A stretch of DNA of 64,000 bases from Haliotis asinina (GCF_037392515.1 NC_090292.1:43327747-43391746), one strand, 5' to 3'; numbered from the stretch's first letter, positions 32,483-44,806 are shown. Translations and numbers: made by a program. The notes: a model not told the origin generated them from the sequence alone.

Positions 32483-33790
32483 TAACGAACTGACGGATAT
32501 AGCGAGCTAATGGTTTTAACGAACATCTTCAGAACGAACTGACGGATATAGCGACCATGTTTAACGGTCTGACGGATAAGGCGAACACGTTTATAAGGAA
32601 CTTACAGATACCGAACTGACGGATAAAACGAGCATGTTAAGAACGAACTGATGGATACAACGAAGTGATGGATAAAGCGAACGTGCTTCTAACGATCTTA
32701 GAATGTAAGGATTATAACGAACATGTTCAGAAACTAACTGGCGTATATAACAAACATGCTTTAAACGAACTGACGGACACAACTTGTGGATAAAACTGGT
32801 GGATAAAACGTACATGTTTAGATCGACCTGGCGGATATAACGAACATATCGGGAACGAAATGATGGCTGCAACGAACTAATGGATAAAGCGAACATGTTT
32901 CTATCGAACTGGCGGATATTTCGAACGGGCTTAAAACGAAATGACGGATATAACGAGCTGGCGGATGTCAAGAACATGTTTGTAACGAACTGTGGTTCTA
33001 TGTGTCCTCTACCAACGACAATGTTCATAATTACTATAAGCAACTGTTAATCTCGGAGCTCTTCGTGGATCACTACTCAGCCTCTGGCCACGAGCGGCAG
33101 TTCAATGCGGCAGTTGAGTAAGTGAATGATTTTAGTGTTACACGCCTGAAGCAATATACCCTGTGACACTAGAAATGGGTTTCAAACATTACACCTATGA
33201 GGGAATTCAAATCCGAGTCTTTGGTGTGTATTGACGAAAACAACTGACCAATGAAGACAAGTTATTCACTGCATTAGGTCATGACCCCCGATGTGCACGT
33301 TTAACTGACAGAATTAATACAGCCTAGAGTACAGACAAAGTGTAAATCATCGGTCTTTAAAATGTAACATAGGAAATTCAATATTTCTAACGTTATATAA
33401 TGTCAGACACAGTCCAAGTGGTACAAAACCTGCTTCATGGAGGAAATATAAAAAGTGAGTGGATGAGTTAATATTTAACGTCACATCGGCAATATTGCAG
33501 CCATATCGTGACCAGAACGAGTAATTATGAAAATACAGAACTTGAAAGAAAATGTCAGAGGACAATAAATTCCTGTGTATATGACTAGGTGTGTTCCTGG
33601 AGATGGGATATTATCAGTTATTCACGAAGGTGTATGGGTTGATGTACCCACTGGGTTTGTTTATGCCCCTGAGCCCGAGGGAACAGTGAATAACATATTA
33701 TTTATCTTACAGGACACCTCAATGTTAATTTTGAACTGTTTGAAACACGGGTATTGGATCACAATGAAGAGTACCGAAGTTCGACAACAG
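32483..33790 (-). mobile_element. Composite dispersed element L, copy 2, inverted and larger
   Basis: In reverse orientation it repeats the order of copy 1 (20900-21775): leader near 33590-33690 (CACTGGGTTTGTTTATGCCC), unique stretch, SINE-like segment (33120-33250), GGAGCTCTTCGTGGATCAC, then satellite. The satellite (AACGAACTGACGGATATAAC with GAACATGTTT) runs from 32483 to 32996, about 17 degenerate units against about five in copy 1. It also carries an extra SINE at about 33447-33541. The long minus-strand open frame at 32591-33043 is just this satellite. Confidence 0.75.
33447..33541 (-). repeat. SINE family E inserted in element L copy 2
   Basis: GTGAGTGGATGAGTTAATAT TTAACGTCACATCGGCAATA and TTGCAGCCATATCGTGACCA match the complement of the 3' part of 62757-63033. 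The element L copy at 21 kb lacks it: GGAGGAAATTGAAAG (as read in this orientation) is continuous there. Confidence 0.8.
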
Positions 33791-35128
33791 CCCAAACTCT
33801 AACATTTACAGCGGGTATCATAGAAAATGTAACTTGCTTGTAAGTGGGTACTTACACTGGCTCGACCAATCAGAAAAAAAATTATGTTATAAATGGAAAT
33901 AACTCGATATTTTTCGATATAAGTTCGACAAAACAGAACAAACAAAGCTGAAGTAACTTCATGGGATGGAACTCTGTGAACTTTTGGCACCTCAGAGGCC
34001 ATTGATGTTAACCAGCTGCGGATGTGTTTCCATAGAAACAGCCTCTTATATCGTAAGTTTCTTTCAGCCCTTCTTACCGGAATATTTTTTGGTCGGATGT
34101 AGTGTGTGTTTTCGAATTAGTCTTTTTCATTTTCTTGATCCTTTTGTAAACAAAAAAGAACCGTTAATAAGTTTCTCGAGGATTGTAAACGAGTTATTCG
34201 TGACAATCAAAGGATACAATCCACCAGGGGCGTGATACCTTTAAATCCCGTTCTCAACTACATCCCCTTTCCTTTCCAAGACTACGTGATAGACCGTGCA
34301 TGCGGATGTCGTGATATACCGTCCAGAAAGGTAGTGCAAGAAGCTGTCGGTGTGGTGACGACTAGTCGATTTTTGTCGCCGTGTCGTTGATTGTCCAGTA
34401 TTGTTCAGGAATGCCTCTGTGATTCGTCTCTGACCGTCTCTTAAAAGAGGAGCCGGAATAAGATGAATTAAAACGAATGATTATTTATTGAAAGCTCCTA
34501 TAGATGCTGTTGCTTTCATTCGTAATCACTCGGCTCTTTCCGTAACTCACAGATGCTGTTATAGTACCTTTCGTTCTTGACAGACTACTCACTCTTTTCC
34601 GTAAAGCGAAAGAGATCGGCTTGCCACGGAATTAAACGAAAGATACTGGCGTGGTTTAATGGAGTTCGCGTATTTGTGACCAACTTGTGTCGTTCCGAGA
34701 CAATCCGAACTACTGCTATTTTCATTTGACGGAAATACACGAGTGGTGACAAATGCAATTCCCAGTGTCCTGCATTCGTAACGACTTGTCACTTCCCGTG
34801 ACCAATCTCGGCTTGTCACGAAAGATACAAGTAACAACGATCGATAGTTTGATCGCAGCCAGTTTTGCTTCCGTTGATTCTGATGATTATTTATTGATTT
34901 ATTTATTTTTAAGTGAAACGAAATGATTTGCAATTCTCTCTGTTTTATGTTGTGAACGGCAAGGCACGTAAAACTTACCATTAAGTTCAACCCTTTGCTG
35001 GGAAAAAAGAGACTGAGCTTTGATGGGTCTCCTATCGACGGACGAGGCGTTCGTGGCCATCCCCAAAAGCTAACGAACACGCGGAATCTCTTCCCCTCGG
35101 AATGGAGAATTACACTGTCATATATTGG
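33791..35128. other. Non-coding
   Basis: A 163-codon minus-strand open frame (34589-35080) begins at GTG, has no known family and no coding signs, so it is not called. Nothing else recognised. Confidence 0.45.
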
Positions 35129-35293
35129 GTGAGTTAGTGAATTTAGTTTTACGCCGTTTTAGCAATATTCCAGCAATATCACGGCAGGGGACACCAGAAA
35201 ATATGCTTCACACATTGTACCCATTTGGGGAATCGAACCCGGGTCTTCGGCTTGACGAGCGAATGCTTTAACCACTTGGCTACCCCACCGCCG
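35129..35293 (-). repeat. SINE family A, full length, minus, with target duplication
   Basis: GTGAGTTAGTGAATTTAGTT start, CAGCAATATCACGGCAGGGG, GGGGAATCGAACCCGGGTC (B box complement), ACCACTTGGCTACCCCACCG (A box complement). TCATATATTGG before and TCATACATTGG after are the target duplication, with one mismatch. Confidence 0.92.
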
Positions 35294-36101
35294 CTTCATA
35301 CATTGGAGTATGACTTATATCATGCAATGCCTCTTAAGCCAATAAAGTTCTCATCCGTACAACGAAACGGGCAACAGTTAAAATAAAGGCAGGTTTATTT
35401 GTTTTGACTTCACCTTTCTAAACACGTAATTGCGAACATATATCGGTTGTCCCGGGAAAGAAGCGAGTACTACTGCTTGTCAGTTCAGTGGAATCTGCCG
35501 TGCACAGCTGTGGTGCTTTTTATTTGGGACCGATCGCTCGCTTTTTCCGTACGTAGCTCACATGTGATGGAATTATCCCGGGATGACACGAATAATATAT
35601 TAGACAGATACTTATTGCAGCGATAGATTTACTATCCAGATAATAACGCCATTGGAGGTATATTATAAGACGATAACGCTAAACGCTGCGATCGATATGC
35701 GACGACAAACAAACTTCACAGGGTGCATGTATAGATATACTATATGAAAACAAATATACATATATATATACATTGTATGTTAACTGCTGTATCGATCGAT
35801 GGAAACCTGTTGGATGCCGTTGCATTGCAAGCTAGTATTGACTCTAGAGCAATTTAAGTTAATGAGCAGGTTAAATCTCGGAAAGGAAACAATATATGTT
35901 CAGTTTGGATCCAGTCCCAGATTGTCAGCTGAATGCGAGGTACATTATCGCTTATAGCCAGGATTGATGTTAATCGCGTGAGTGGGATATTTGCAAATCG
36001 TTCTTTTTGTCACATGAATGTATGTCTGACAATGGTACTTGTAACATTCAGCTGTCTGGGTATGAAATTGTTTGAGGGTCGGTGTGAGAAAGACAAACAC
36101 G
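35294..36101. other. Non-coding
   Basis: Contains a short TATATA stretch near 35765. No gene recognised. Confidence 0.5.
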
Positions 36102-36335
36102 AAGGTGGAGAGAGAGAGGGAGGAGAGAGAAAGAGGAGGGATAGGATGAGAGAGAGAGAGATATATAGGGGAGGAGAGAGTGAGAGGGGGAAAGAGGGAG
36201 GGAGAGAATGAGAGAGAGGAGAGGAGAGTCGAGAGAGGTAGGGAGAGAGAGAATGAAAGAGAGAGCGCGCAAGAGAGAGGTGGAGAGAGGGAGTGGTGTT
36301 GGTGGGAGCAGGGGAGGGAAGGCTGGAGAGAGGTG
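36102..36335 (+). repeat. GA-rich (purine) low-complexity tract
   Basis: Almost pure purine on the plus strand, mostly GAGA and GGAG units. Open frames on both strands here are low-complexity artefacts. Confidence 0.9.
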
Positions 36336-36796
36336 TTTCGAAAAGACGACAATGATCTTAATTATTTCATGGAAGAGTGAACTAGTTCTACGAGACTTCT
36401 GCCCGTGCTTACTAAGGGTTGCACTGAAATGACTTTAACCTCAGTGGCAATGTAGCCGAGGTGTTCGACGCGACGACAGAAGGGCTTCTCAACTACTGCA
36501 CGTAACACCCCCTCACAAACGTTAATGTTCTTGACGGTGTCTTCGCGTGTCCAAAACGTCCACTAATTTGTGGGTCAGTATTTAATTACAAACCTCATTT
36601 CCGTCCTCGAGTAATCGTCAATCCTTGGACACGTTAATTTTCTACTGACACGAAACGCATTGTCCATTTCAGTGTCAGAATAACGCACGAGGAAATCTTT
36701 TATTCTTGCAGCTCTCTTTTATCTAAAAATTGGAGCAAATTACCCACTTTCTTTTACCTAAAAATTAGATCCAATTACCCACTGGTATATTTTGGC

Positions 36797-36799
36797 AAA

Positions 36800-36882
<83 letters not shown>

Positions 36883-36884
36883 AT
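36797..36884 (+). repeat. (AAAT)n microsatellite, 22 units
   Basis: Uninterrupted AAAT repeat of 88 bp. Confidence 0.97.
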
Positions 36885-37029
36885 TATTGTTATCCTGCCT
36901 GCAGCGAATCATTTGATGGGTAAAATAACGACTGGTCAGTTTGGAATAAGAATCGGAAGACTCACTCGTTACTTGTGTTAGGCTGGATTCATTCAAGTAC
37001 AAGCATGATTGTTATGAGAGTAGACTAAA

Positions 37030-37136
37030 GGGAACGATGCTCATGCTGTTGATCACTGGGGTGTCTGGTGGATAATTTAAATACCGGCGTCATATAGCTG
37101 GAACATTGCTGAGTTCGGCGTAAAACTCACTCATTC
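37030..37136 (+). repeat. SINE family B, 3' part, plus
   Basis: GATGCTCATGCTGTTGATCA, GTGTCTGGTGG, CATATAGCTGGAACATTGCT and GTTCGGCGTAAAACTCACTC. Confidence 0.85.
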
Positions 37137-38097
37137 AATATTCAAGAGAGTTTTTTTATGTTTTCTTACTTTAATACCATTTTGAAGAGTGCCGCAATAT
37201 TCACGTGATAAAGAGAAATATATTTTATGTACGTGTCACATGCTCGTAGAAATATTAAAATATAAACCAACATCCGGCCCCCGGCCTACGAGACACGATA
37301 TTACAAACATATAACATTAGACATATGCATACAGCACTACCCTTTCTTCAAACACTACCCTATTTCGAGCGGAAGCGTTAAACTCCTATGTTTTGCCTGT
37401 GATGCGGACGATTTGCCGCCAGATTAAGTGCCACTTCAACATTTGGGATAGATTTGAACATTCTGTTTTGTAGAAACTTGTTTCCACTTACTAAACCTCT
37501 GTCATTCCACTATACAGATGGTGAGGTGGGTGGTCATCAAGATTTGACACACCAAGCTCCGAATATAAAAGTTCGACACATCAAGGTTTGACTATAAAAG
37601 TTCGACACTTCAAAGTTCGGCACATCATAGTGCAACTCATCAATGTTCGACACATCAAGGTTCAATACAACCTCATTTGGCTAAATTAATGTGACCCTCA
37701 ATCAACCATGATATGTGCGTGACAACTCAGTCTGATTTTACATAACAAGATAGCAATGTCAATCACGATGTCATGTGATAGCAGAGCTAGTTTGATTACT
37801 CAAACAAGGCTGACCTTTTCCGTGAGTCTGTGTTGCCCGTGCTAATTGAACTTCGAACCGAGGACGCAAGTGCAAAAATATGGAAGACATGTATACGGAT
37901 TCTCACCCGGAGGCGTTCTGTTACCCTAATCGGCAGTAGGAGTAGGAAATTTTGTTGTGTGTCTGGTACGTATAATACACATGGTTTAGTTTGTAAATTG
38001 TCCATTCAGTTAGGCAGCTCTGTTTACAAACGGTATTAAATTACGTGCAATGTCTGTGCATGTGTGTGCGTGCGTGTGTGCGTGTGTGTGTGTGATG
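37137..38097. other. Non-coding with a degenerate short repeat
   Basis: From 37545 to 37675 a TTCGACACATCAAGG-type unit recurs about seven times with variation. A (TG)n run lies at about 38060-38095. No gene recognised. Confidence 0.55.
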
Positions 38098-38221
38098 AAA
38101 GCGTCTGATCGTAATGCTTAAGACCCGGTTTGATCACCCACACGGGTAATATGTGTGAAACCCATTTCTGCTGTGATATCGCTACAATATTGCTAAACGG
38201 CATAAAACCATACTCACTCAC
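38098..38221 (+). repeat. SINE family A, head truncated, plus
   Basis: AAGACCCGGTTTGATCACCC (B-box region), CACGGGTAATATGTGTGAAA, GATATCGCTACAATATTGCT, CATACTCACTCA. Confidence 0.8.
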
Positions 38222-38757
38222 AGTATAGCTGGAATACTGTTGATTGTGCCGTAAAACAACAATCAACTAGCCTGTACACACAAACCAAACACATGTTCGT
38301 GCACGTCGCAGCCTAAGTGCAACAACCAAAAGCGCGGTTAAACCTCATTTCCCCTAACCTCACGTGTCCCGCGTGACCCCATCTACAAACACACATAAAA
38401 AAGTCTGAGAAATACATTACTCTAATTACTCGAGGGAACAGGACTGTGTGTTTTAATCTGCTGAGTGGAGACATTCAAACAATAACGCGTCACCTTGGCT
38501 AATCAAGGTCACATTAGATACCCGTAATGGCTGCCGTTAATTTTGTTAGTGTGGAATGACGGCTTTGAATGTGGCCTTAATGTTCCTATTTCAGGCTAGT
38601 TAATCTCAGCGATTGGGGTTTGAGTAATTTAATGCATATATAATGCCACAGTAGTAAAGAAGCTCGGGGGTCAATTCATTAAGGGAGTGGGTTTGGTGCG
38701 TTGTTTTGTACAGGCAGGCTTCAGCGTTGGAATCAAACAATGTATCTTTCATGACGT

Positions 38758-38923
38758 CGGCGGCGGTGAGGAAACTTGTGGTTAAAGCGTCCGCTCGTCA
38801 AGCCGAACAACCGGGTTCGAATCCCCACATGGGTGCAATGTATGATGTCCATTCCTGGTGCGAACCGCCGTGATATTGCTGGAATATCGCTAAATTCGCC
38901 TTAAAACTAAACCCACGCGCTCA
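38758..38923 (+). repeat. SINE family A, full length, plus
   Basis: CTTGTGGTTAAAGCGTCCGC, CGGGTTCGAATCCCCACATG, GATATTGCTGGAATATCGCT, CCTTAAAACTAAACCCAC. ATGACGTCG before and ATGACGTTG after may be its target duplication. Confidence 0.9.
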
Positions 38924-39657
38924 TTTAATGATGACGTTGTCAGACGATTAAAGAGTGATTTTAAGACACTTCGCTAACTTTTCTCCGCTAACGGTAAATT
39001 ATGTCAACCTTTCGCACCAGCTGACCTCAGTATCGATGTTTGGTGAGGAGGATTATGAGCTTTCAGAGAAACATCCGTAAAGGGATCGCCGGTTAAGAAT
39101 TATATTAATAATTTGCAATTTTATTGCTTAGAAATGGAAATAACCTCAGTGCCCATTAACTGGTCGGTCAAGTGTCTTTTTGTCGATAAAATCAAATGAA
39201 TATCGAATTTCGTTTAACCTTTCGTTTCACTGTTGATTATTTAATGATGTTAATGGTTAACGAATGATAATTCCCTCTGAAAATTTTGTCATCGCAGTGT
39301 GTGATTCTTTTTTCTTATTTCAAGGAAAATTTAGTGCCGCGCAAACTGTGTAAATTTAGAGAAGGCTGCAGTTTTTTTTTTGTTTTTTTCTTCACTTTTT
39401 GCTTTAAACATTTACTCAAGTTCTGAAATTTAGAATAACCATATCTGTTTTTGTTTAAAGACATTAAGTAACAAATAAAAGTTTTAATTACTGTGACCGA
39501 TGTCGAACATAAGCCAACACATAGGCAATGTGGGCATGATGGCGTGATGGCGTGATGGCGTGATGGCGTGGTGGGCGAGTTGTCACAGTGATCCAGCGAG
39601 TCTGAGGTGACGGGATCGAGACCACCTGTGACCGGTTGTAACAACCTTGGAGTCACA
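38924..39657. other. Non-coding with an 8-bp repeat
   Basis: GTGATGGC is repeated four to five times at 39537-39572. No gene recognised. Confidence 0.5.
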
Positions 39658-39967
39658 TTTGCGCTCAGACTCTTTCAGTGTTGTCACAACCCCTAGTGCA
39701 CACCCCTAATTCGTTGGTATATGACCAGATGGTGGCCGCATGGATATGTGCTAGTTGCGGGTACTGTGTGTCCCAGTCCACCCAGCTGTGAATGGGTACC
39801 TCGTGAGGATGAGAAAGCCACACTAACTCGGTGTGCCTAGAGGGCAGCAAGAGTTGTATGATCCCGGGGGAGTTGAGATTGATAATATGACGGGACTTTG
39901 ATTCTGACATCCAATGATCGAGGGAAAAAGTACCTTGCCTTGAGCATGTACTAGTTGCCAGGATATG
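39658..39967 (-). repeat. Dispersed repeat F, minus, partial
   Basis: CTTTCAGTGTTGTCACAACC, CACCCAGCTGTGAATGGGTA, GAGGGCAGCAAGAGTTGTAT and CTTGAGCATGTACTAGTTGC are the complement of parts of 18509-18978. Confidence 0.8.
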
Positions 39968-40099
39968 GTTATAACTATATCATACTAATGCCATATAAAA
40001 TGATACCGAGCGTGAGTTAATTCATATATGCGGAGTCACTGGCGGTTCAAAATATCAATAACACAACGAAGTTGTTACTTCCTATTTTGAAACGACAAA

Positions 40100-40366
40100 G
40101 TGAGTGAGTGAGTTATGTTTTCCGCCCCACTCAGCAATATACCACCTATATGGCGGCGGTCTGTAAATAATCGAGCCTGGACCAGACAATCCAGTGATCA
40201 ACCACATGAGCATCGATCTGCGCAAATGGGAACCGATGACATGTGTCAACCAAGTCAGCGAGTCTGACCACCCGATCCCTTTAGTCGCCTGTTACGACAA
40301 GCATAGTCGTCTTTCATGGCAAGTATGGATTGCTGAAGGGATATTCTACCCCGGACCTTCACGTGT
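40100..40366 (-). repeat. SINE family B, near-full, minus
   Basis: AGTGAGTGAGTGAG start, TATGGCGGCGGTCTGTAAAT, GGACCAGACAATCCAGTGAT, TGTGTCAACCAAGTCAGCGA, GGCAAGTATGGATTGCTGAA, CCCCGGACCTTCACG end. Confidence 0.93.
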
Positions 40367-40652
40367 CTTGAAACGACAGGGATGATATCGACTCAGAGTG
40401 TATTTTCACCCTGAGTCACTATCATATTTACATCACTATACATCATATAAGGAATAATTGCATCAAATCTATTATCAGACAGTTATGGAAATCATGTGTA
40501 CATTCAGTGCGAAGTGATACGTGTTTGTCATTTGAACCAATATTCACATCCTGTTAACACATTCTTTTTCATATTCGTTGAGAACCAAAGATCCTCGGAC
40601 TATGTTATACTGCCCTTGAACCGAGTTTTGCAGAGTATTTGACACTTCTGTG

Positions 40653-40823
40653 AGTAAGTGGGTGATTCAGTTTAGTTTTACGCCTCACTCATCAACATTA
40701 CAGCGATATGGCTGCGGTATGAATATAATCGAGTTTGGACTAGACAATACAGTGATGGCATCTATAACAACAACTCGGCCGCGGTGTTGCTAACAGTGGC
40801 GTAAATCTAAACTCACCCTCTCA
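40653..40823 (-). repeat. SINE family B, rearranged fragment
   Basis: GTGAGTAAGTGGGTGATTCA and TTTTACGCCTCACTCATCA begin a minus copy, but the far end reads GGTGTTGCTAACAGTGGCGT with a plus-type tail. It is probably two fragments joined. Confidence 0.6.
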
Positions 40824-41127
40824 GATAAATGACTAGGACATTTTTAAAGACGCGTAAAAGTCTTCATTTGGCTTTACTGATTGAAGCGCTAGTAAAATAT
40901 ACACTTCATCCTGCCTTTCTAAATTTTCACCATGACCCGCTTCTCTCAGTAACATTTTGTGTACTTGTCTCCTATCCCTACATTAAATAAACATGGACAA
41001 TAAATTAAGTTAGGCGTGTTATTTGTCTTGACTCCTACGACGTAAGGAGGCTATTGTCGAGGCTTACGACGTAAATAGCACAAATAGCAATATCCATGAT
41101 ATCAGTTTCTTGTGGGCGCTAGTACTG

Positions 41128-41190
41128 ATAGAGTGAGTGAGTTTAGTTTTACGCCGCACCCAGCAATATTCCAGCTACATGGCGCTAGTA
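41128..41190 (-). repeat. SINE tail fragment, minus
   Basis: GAGTGAGTGAGTTTAGTTTT ACGCCGCACCCAGCAATATT CCAGCTACATGGCG. Confidence 0.85.
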
Positions 41191-43142
41191 CTGATTGAAG
41201 GACGTTAGTTATGCGTGCTGCCCTTGTATCACCACAGATGGTCTTGTGTAGCTTGCGTCCACAGTGTAAGTATTTCACTAAAGATGATATAGACGACCAG
41301 TTCATTTAAAATGCAAATATTTGATTATCCGAGGACGATACTAAGCATTCATCCACTGAATTGGAAAGTGTTATTTTGGACGAACCGGGGGACGAGGAGC
41401 GGACGGGGTTTTGAAGGTCTCAGGACATGTCCCGATAGATAAACATCTCCTCTTTAATACGAATTCCTGCGATTTGGGAACTGGTAGGTGTTGCAAACGG
41501 CTAACACTATCTCAGATACATGTCGGCAGTGTGAACATAATGGTGTCTCAACTAAAACAGTCTAGTGATCAAGAGGATGAGCAGTGACATAGTAACCGAA
41601 GTCAACGAGCCAGATGCAAGGAATAATGATACAACTGTTTGCATCCCGGTGTTGATGTAAATTCAAACTAGAATGGATTTCATGTTTCTATCATCTTCCA
41701 AACAACAAATTACAGGGATATTTGAACTTTGGTTATACTAATTATATGGGCTATGACCTATGGCCATGTAAAAAATGAAACCTAATTGGATATAAATATA
41801 ATATAAATGTACATATAACCTTATATATGTAATAAAAAACCTTAATAAAGCCCCCCAAACCCCACCTCCCACTATACTTTTGTTTTTCACTATAGGTTTT
41901 CAAAAATCGTGCTGAATCTAATCCGTATGGTCCTTTGACGCACAGAAAACGACAGAAAAATTGAAATCCATCATGATTTTTTGATGATAATAATTCCTTC
42001 ACAAAAAACCTAACTAGCTAACTAACTACTTACCTACCTACCTATCTACCTACCTACCTACCTAACTAACTAACTAACTAACTCACTAACTAACTAAATA
42101 TCTACCTACCTACCTACCTACCTAACTAACCAAATAAAACAATAAAATATAAATCACGTGATTTTCATTAAAAAAAAACACAAAAAAAGCAACAACAAAG
42201 AACCGCACCTGAGCTGATATTGGTGCGACCGTTCCGCATTTAGTTGCTACCATTGCATTATGTATGAATAAGTCAAACCATTAAAATAAGTTACGTCCTT
42301 ATGATTACGTCATCTGAAAGGGGATGAATTGTGTCTCAAAAACAAGCCCATCCAATAAATACAGGGCGGAGGTCACCTGAACAAGCGATTGTATTCTCAA
42401 CCTGCATTTTAATGCACTTGAATATCTGAGATGGATTCTAGCGGATAATTGCCTATCCCATACCCTATCCCAAAATATTTCTTGCATGTTTTGTTTCCTG
42501 AAGTTTGTGATGCATTAATTGCGTTGTTGGGCTATTTTGCATTTATCATCGTCATGTTTATGAGCACACTTGTTTAGTGTCGTATGAAATGATCGACAGT
42601 AATTACTTCGACGTACTTAATACTTTATTTTTACGCCAGGCGAGTGACAGTTGCGCGAAAATTTGACAGTAACTCGGATCATAATGCGCATGCGCTGTAG
42701 AGATCAAAGTTTGCTGATGTTAATTGGTTGCCGCTTCGTGTATTTTCGTTTCTGTTCTTTTTTTCTGTTTAAGTTGCGAGATAAAGTGTTGATGTTGGTA
42801 TTTCCACTATTTTCGTGGGTTTTCTTTGCGTTTTTTCCGCACAAATCTTTTGTTGGTCTGAGTCAGTATGTATTTTCAAACACGTGTCCGTTAAGCATAC
42901 AAAAAGTTGTATTTACCTTAGAGTATTAATGACCTGGTGAGAGTTCCGCCCGTAAACCCCACCCAAATCAAAAGCCAAAATTACAAACTGACATGCGTAC
43001 CTCACCCTAAATATACATTCAGTAAACTAGAACATATATGAAAAACACATCAATGAACTTGTTTCAGTGTAGGAATATTACACCGGAGAAGGTGGCAATA
43101 TTCTAAGTAAAAAGATGGGGTTACTCTTTCCAATGACCTCAC
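41191..43142. other. Non-coding with TACC/TAAC microsatellite
   Basis: (CTAA)n and (CTAC)n runs alternate at 42005-42130. Open frames near 41751-42002 and 42651-42929 show no family. If 43143-43267 is a real exon, part of this is its intron. Confidence 0.5.
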
Positions 43143-43267
43143 ATCGTTTTTATTTCTATAGGACTCTCAAATGTTGGAGTGTCCCATACTTTTTGTGGTA
43201 TATGTGCGAAGCTTCGGATCCGCTGAGAGAAATTGGTTGCCAGGGGCAAGAACCTGTGAATACTCAT
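43143..43267 (-). CDS. Possible first coding exon, mitochondrial-type N-terminus (tentative)
   Basis: Minus-strand ATG at 43267 gives MSIHRFLPLATNFSQRIRSF AHIPQKVWDTPTFESPIEIK, about 41 residues, then GT at 43142-43141 in GAT/GTGAGG, a strong donor. The first ~20 residues are rich in Arg, Ser and hydrophobics with no acidic residue, as in a mitochondrial targeting sequence. CCGGAAGT (ETS-type site, common near starts of mitochondrial-protein genes) lies at 43291-43298, about 25 bases upstream of the ATG. The patch is GC-richer than its surroundings. I do not recognise the protein and found no second exon, so it may be chance. Confidence 0.35.
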
Positions 43268-44439
43268 CACGAAGCATCTGTCAACTTGTGACCGGAAGTA
43301 GTTCTTGCTTGTTTGGGGCTGCACGAGCTTTCCGTGCCCCACAACGTCTTTCTGTTTATGCAGGAAGGTGCAGTATTCGGCTGCAGTGGGACGGCGATAT
43401 TGGATTAATCCGCTGTAAATCGCATTACGCCAGATTCCTCCGCTTGTAGTTCGTATACACGACAGACAATTTCCTGTGGATTTTTGATGAGCCTAACGCG
43501 CATTAGCAGGGTTTGAAACTGTCAAAACCTTCACCCAGCCCACAGGGCTAGTTCAAAGTAAAACTTCAAGCCCAAAACTTACCTGCCCGCCAAAAAAGTT
43601 TGTTTGACACAAAGTCGTAGTATATCATTCCCTTTGAATTCATCAGTTGTTGTTACAAGTGAATTAAAAGGATTTCATTCTTTGAAATATGATGAATATC
43701 TTCATATAAATGTCTAAGTATTAACATCAGTCGGGAAGGTGAATCTGGGAATATGACGAATAACGCGTCTAGGGAGGTCGGATAGTAGACAGAGAGTGAT
43801 TACAGGGCAAGAGAGATGTTTAAAGTTTTTAAATGAGCGTGCATTTCTCCGATGAACAATTGCATTGTTTACAGTTATTCAAACAGACGTACATGAGTAA
43901 CTTTGATATACGAACCTTGTGTTGATGGGAACAATAAAAATAAATTTTAAAAAACAAAATAAAACCCCCAAAACAACAAAAACAACAAAACTTTTTAAAA
44001 AATGAAAAAAAATAACCCCTTGATGTACGGCTTATAATTTGCCAACAATTACTGACGTCATTGAACTGATTAAATGTCCATGGGATGAAGTGGCCGCGGC
44101 GCTGCAACTGATGCCGTTCTGGCATCCTGGCAAACAATTCTTTGATTGGACTGTCTGAGATGATTGGGGAAAATGTATACCGCAGACAGACTGGGATATA
44201 CATTCCCCGGAGAGAATGCAGTTTAACTGAACATTTATCTATTAATCTGGGTATGTCTGTATGACTTTCTTTCACTGAAGTCTGTATCTGGAGAAGAGAC
44301 GATATTATTAATTAGCGTACTTGACTATCTAGACAAAGGAACAAAACCCGAGTGGAGGATTTAGAAAGTTCTTTGGTGAACATGTGGAAGATATTTCACA
44401 TTTGCTGCATCAGAACATGTCAGATGCAATTGCCTTTTT
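43268..44439. other. Non-coding; possible promoter at the left edge
   Basis: 43270-43480 is GC-richer and would be the promoter of the tentative minus-strand exon. The rest is AT-rich, with A-runs at 43935-44015. No gene recognised. Confidence 0.4.
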
Positions 44440-44700
44440 CTACTTCCACCATACATTCGCGATTTTTCGTCATATGAACAGTTGACAGGCCCTTGCATGT
44501 GTTTACGACTGACGCCATGTTGCAGGATACGCTGACTTTTTTGTGACCACCTGATAGCATTACTATTTGATAGTGATATATGACCGGTCCCTCGTCGTAT
44601 CATATTGTAAATCATTAGATTGTCTGGTTCAGGTTGTTTACTGGCCGCGTCTAACAGACTTAACACAGTTGAATGTGGCGTCAAATTAATTCTCACTCAT
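44440..44700 (+). repeat. Dispersed repeat I, copy 2
   Basis: GAACAGTTGACAGGCCCTTG, GTGTTTACGACTGACG, CTATTTGATAGTGAT and TTAGATTGTCTGGTTCAGG parallel 13995-14200. It ends with GTGGCGTCAAATTAATTCTC ACTCA, a SINE-type tail. Confidence 0.65.
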
Positions 44701-44806
44701 GGCATATATGCAATTTCTAACGGACACTGAAAGTATTTTGTTGTTTCTGTTTGCAAAACATCACCTCGATAAGCGGGAATTCTGATGTAACTCCAAGATA
44801 CGGATA

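Noticed and set aside
32591-33043. 150-codon minus-strand open frame
   Set aside because: It is the element L satellite; repeats of NIRQF-like residues follow the DNA unit.
34589-35080. 163-codon minus-strand open frame
   Set aside because: Non-ATG start, no domain or motif, no splice or promoter context.
35945-36352. Ser/Leu-rich open frame
   Set aside because: Translation of the GA-rich tract on the complement.
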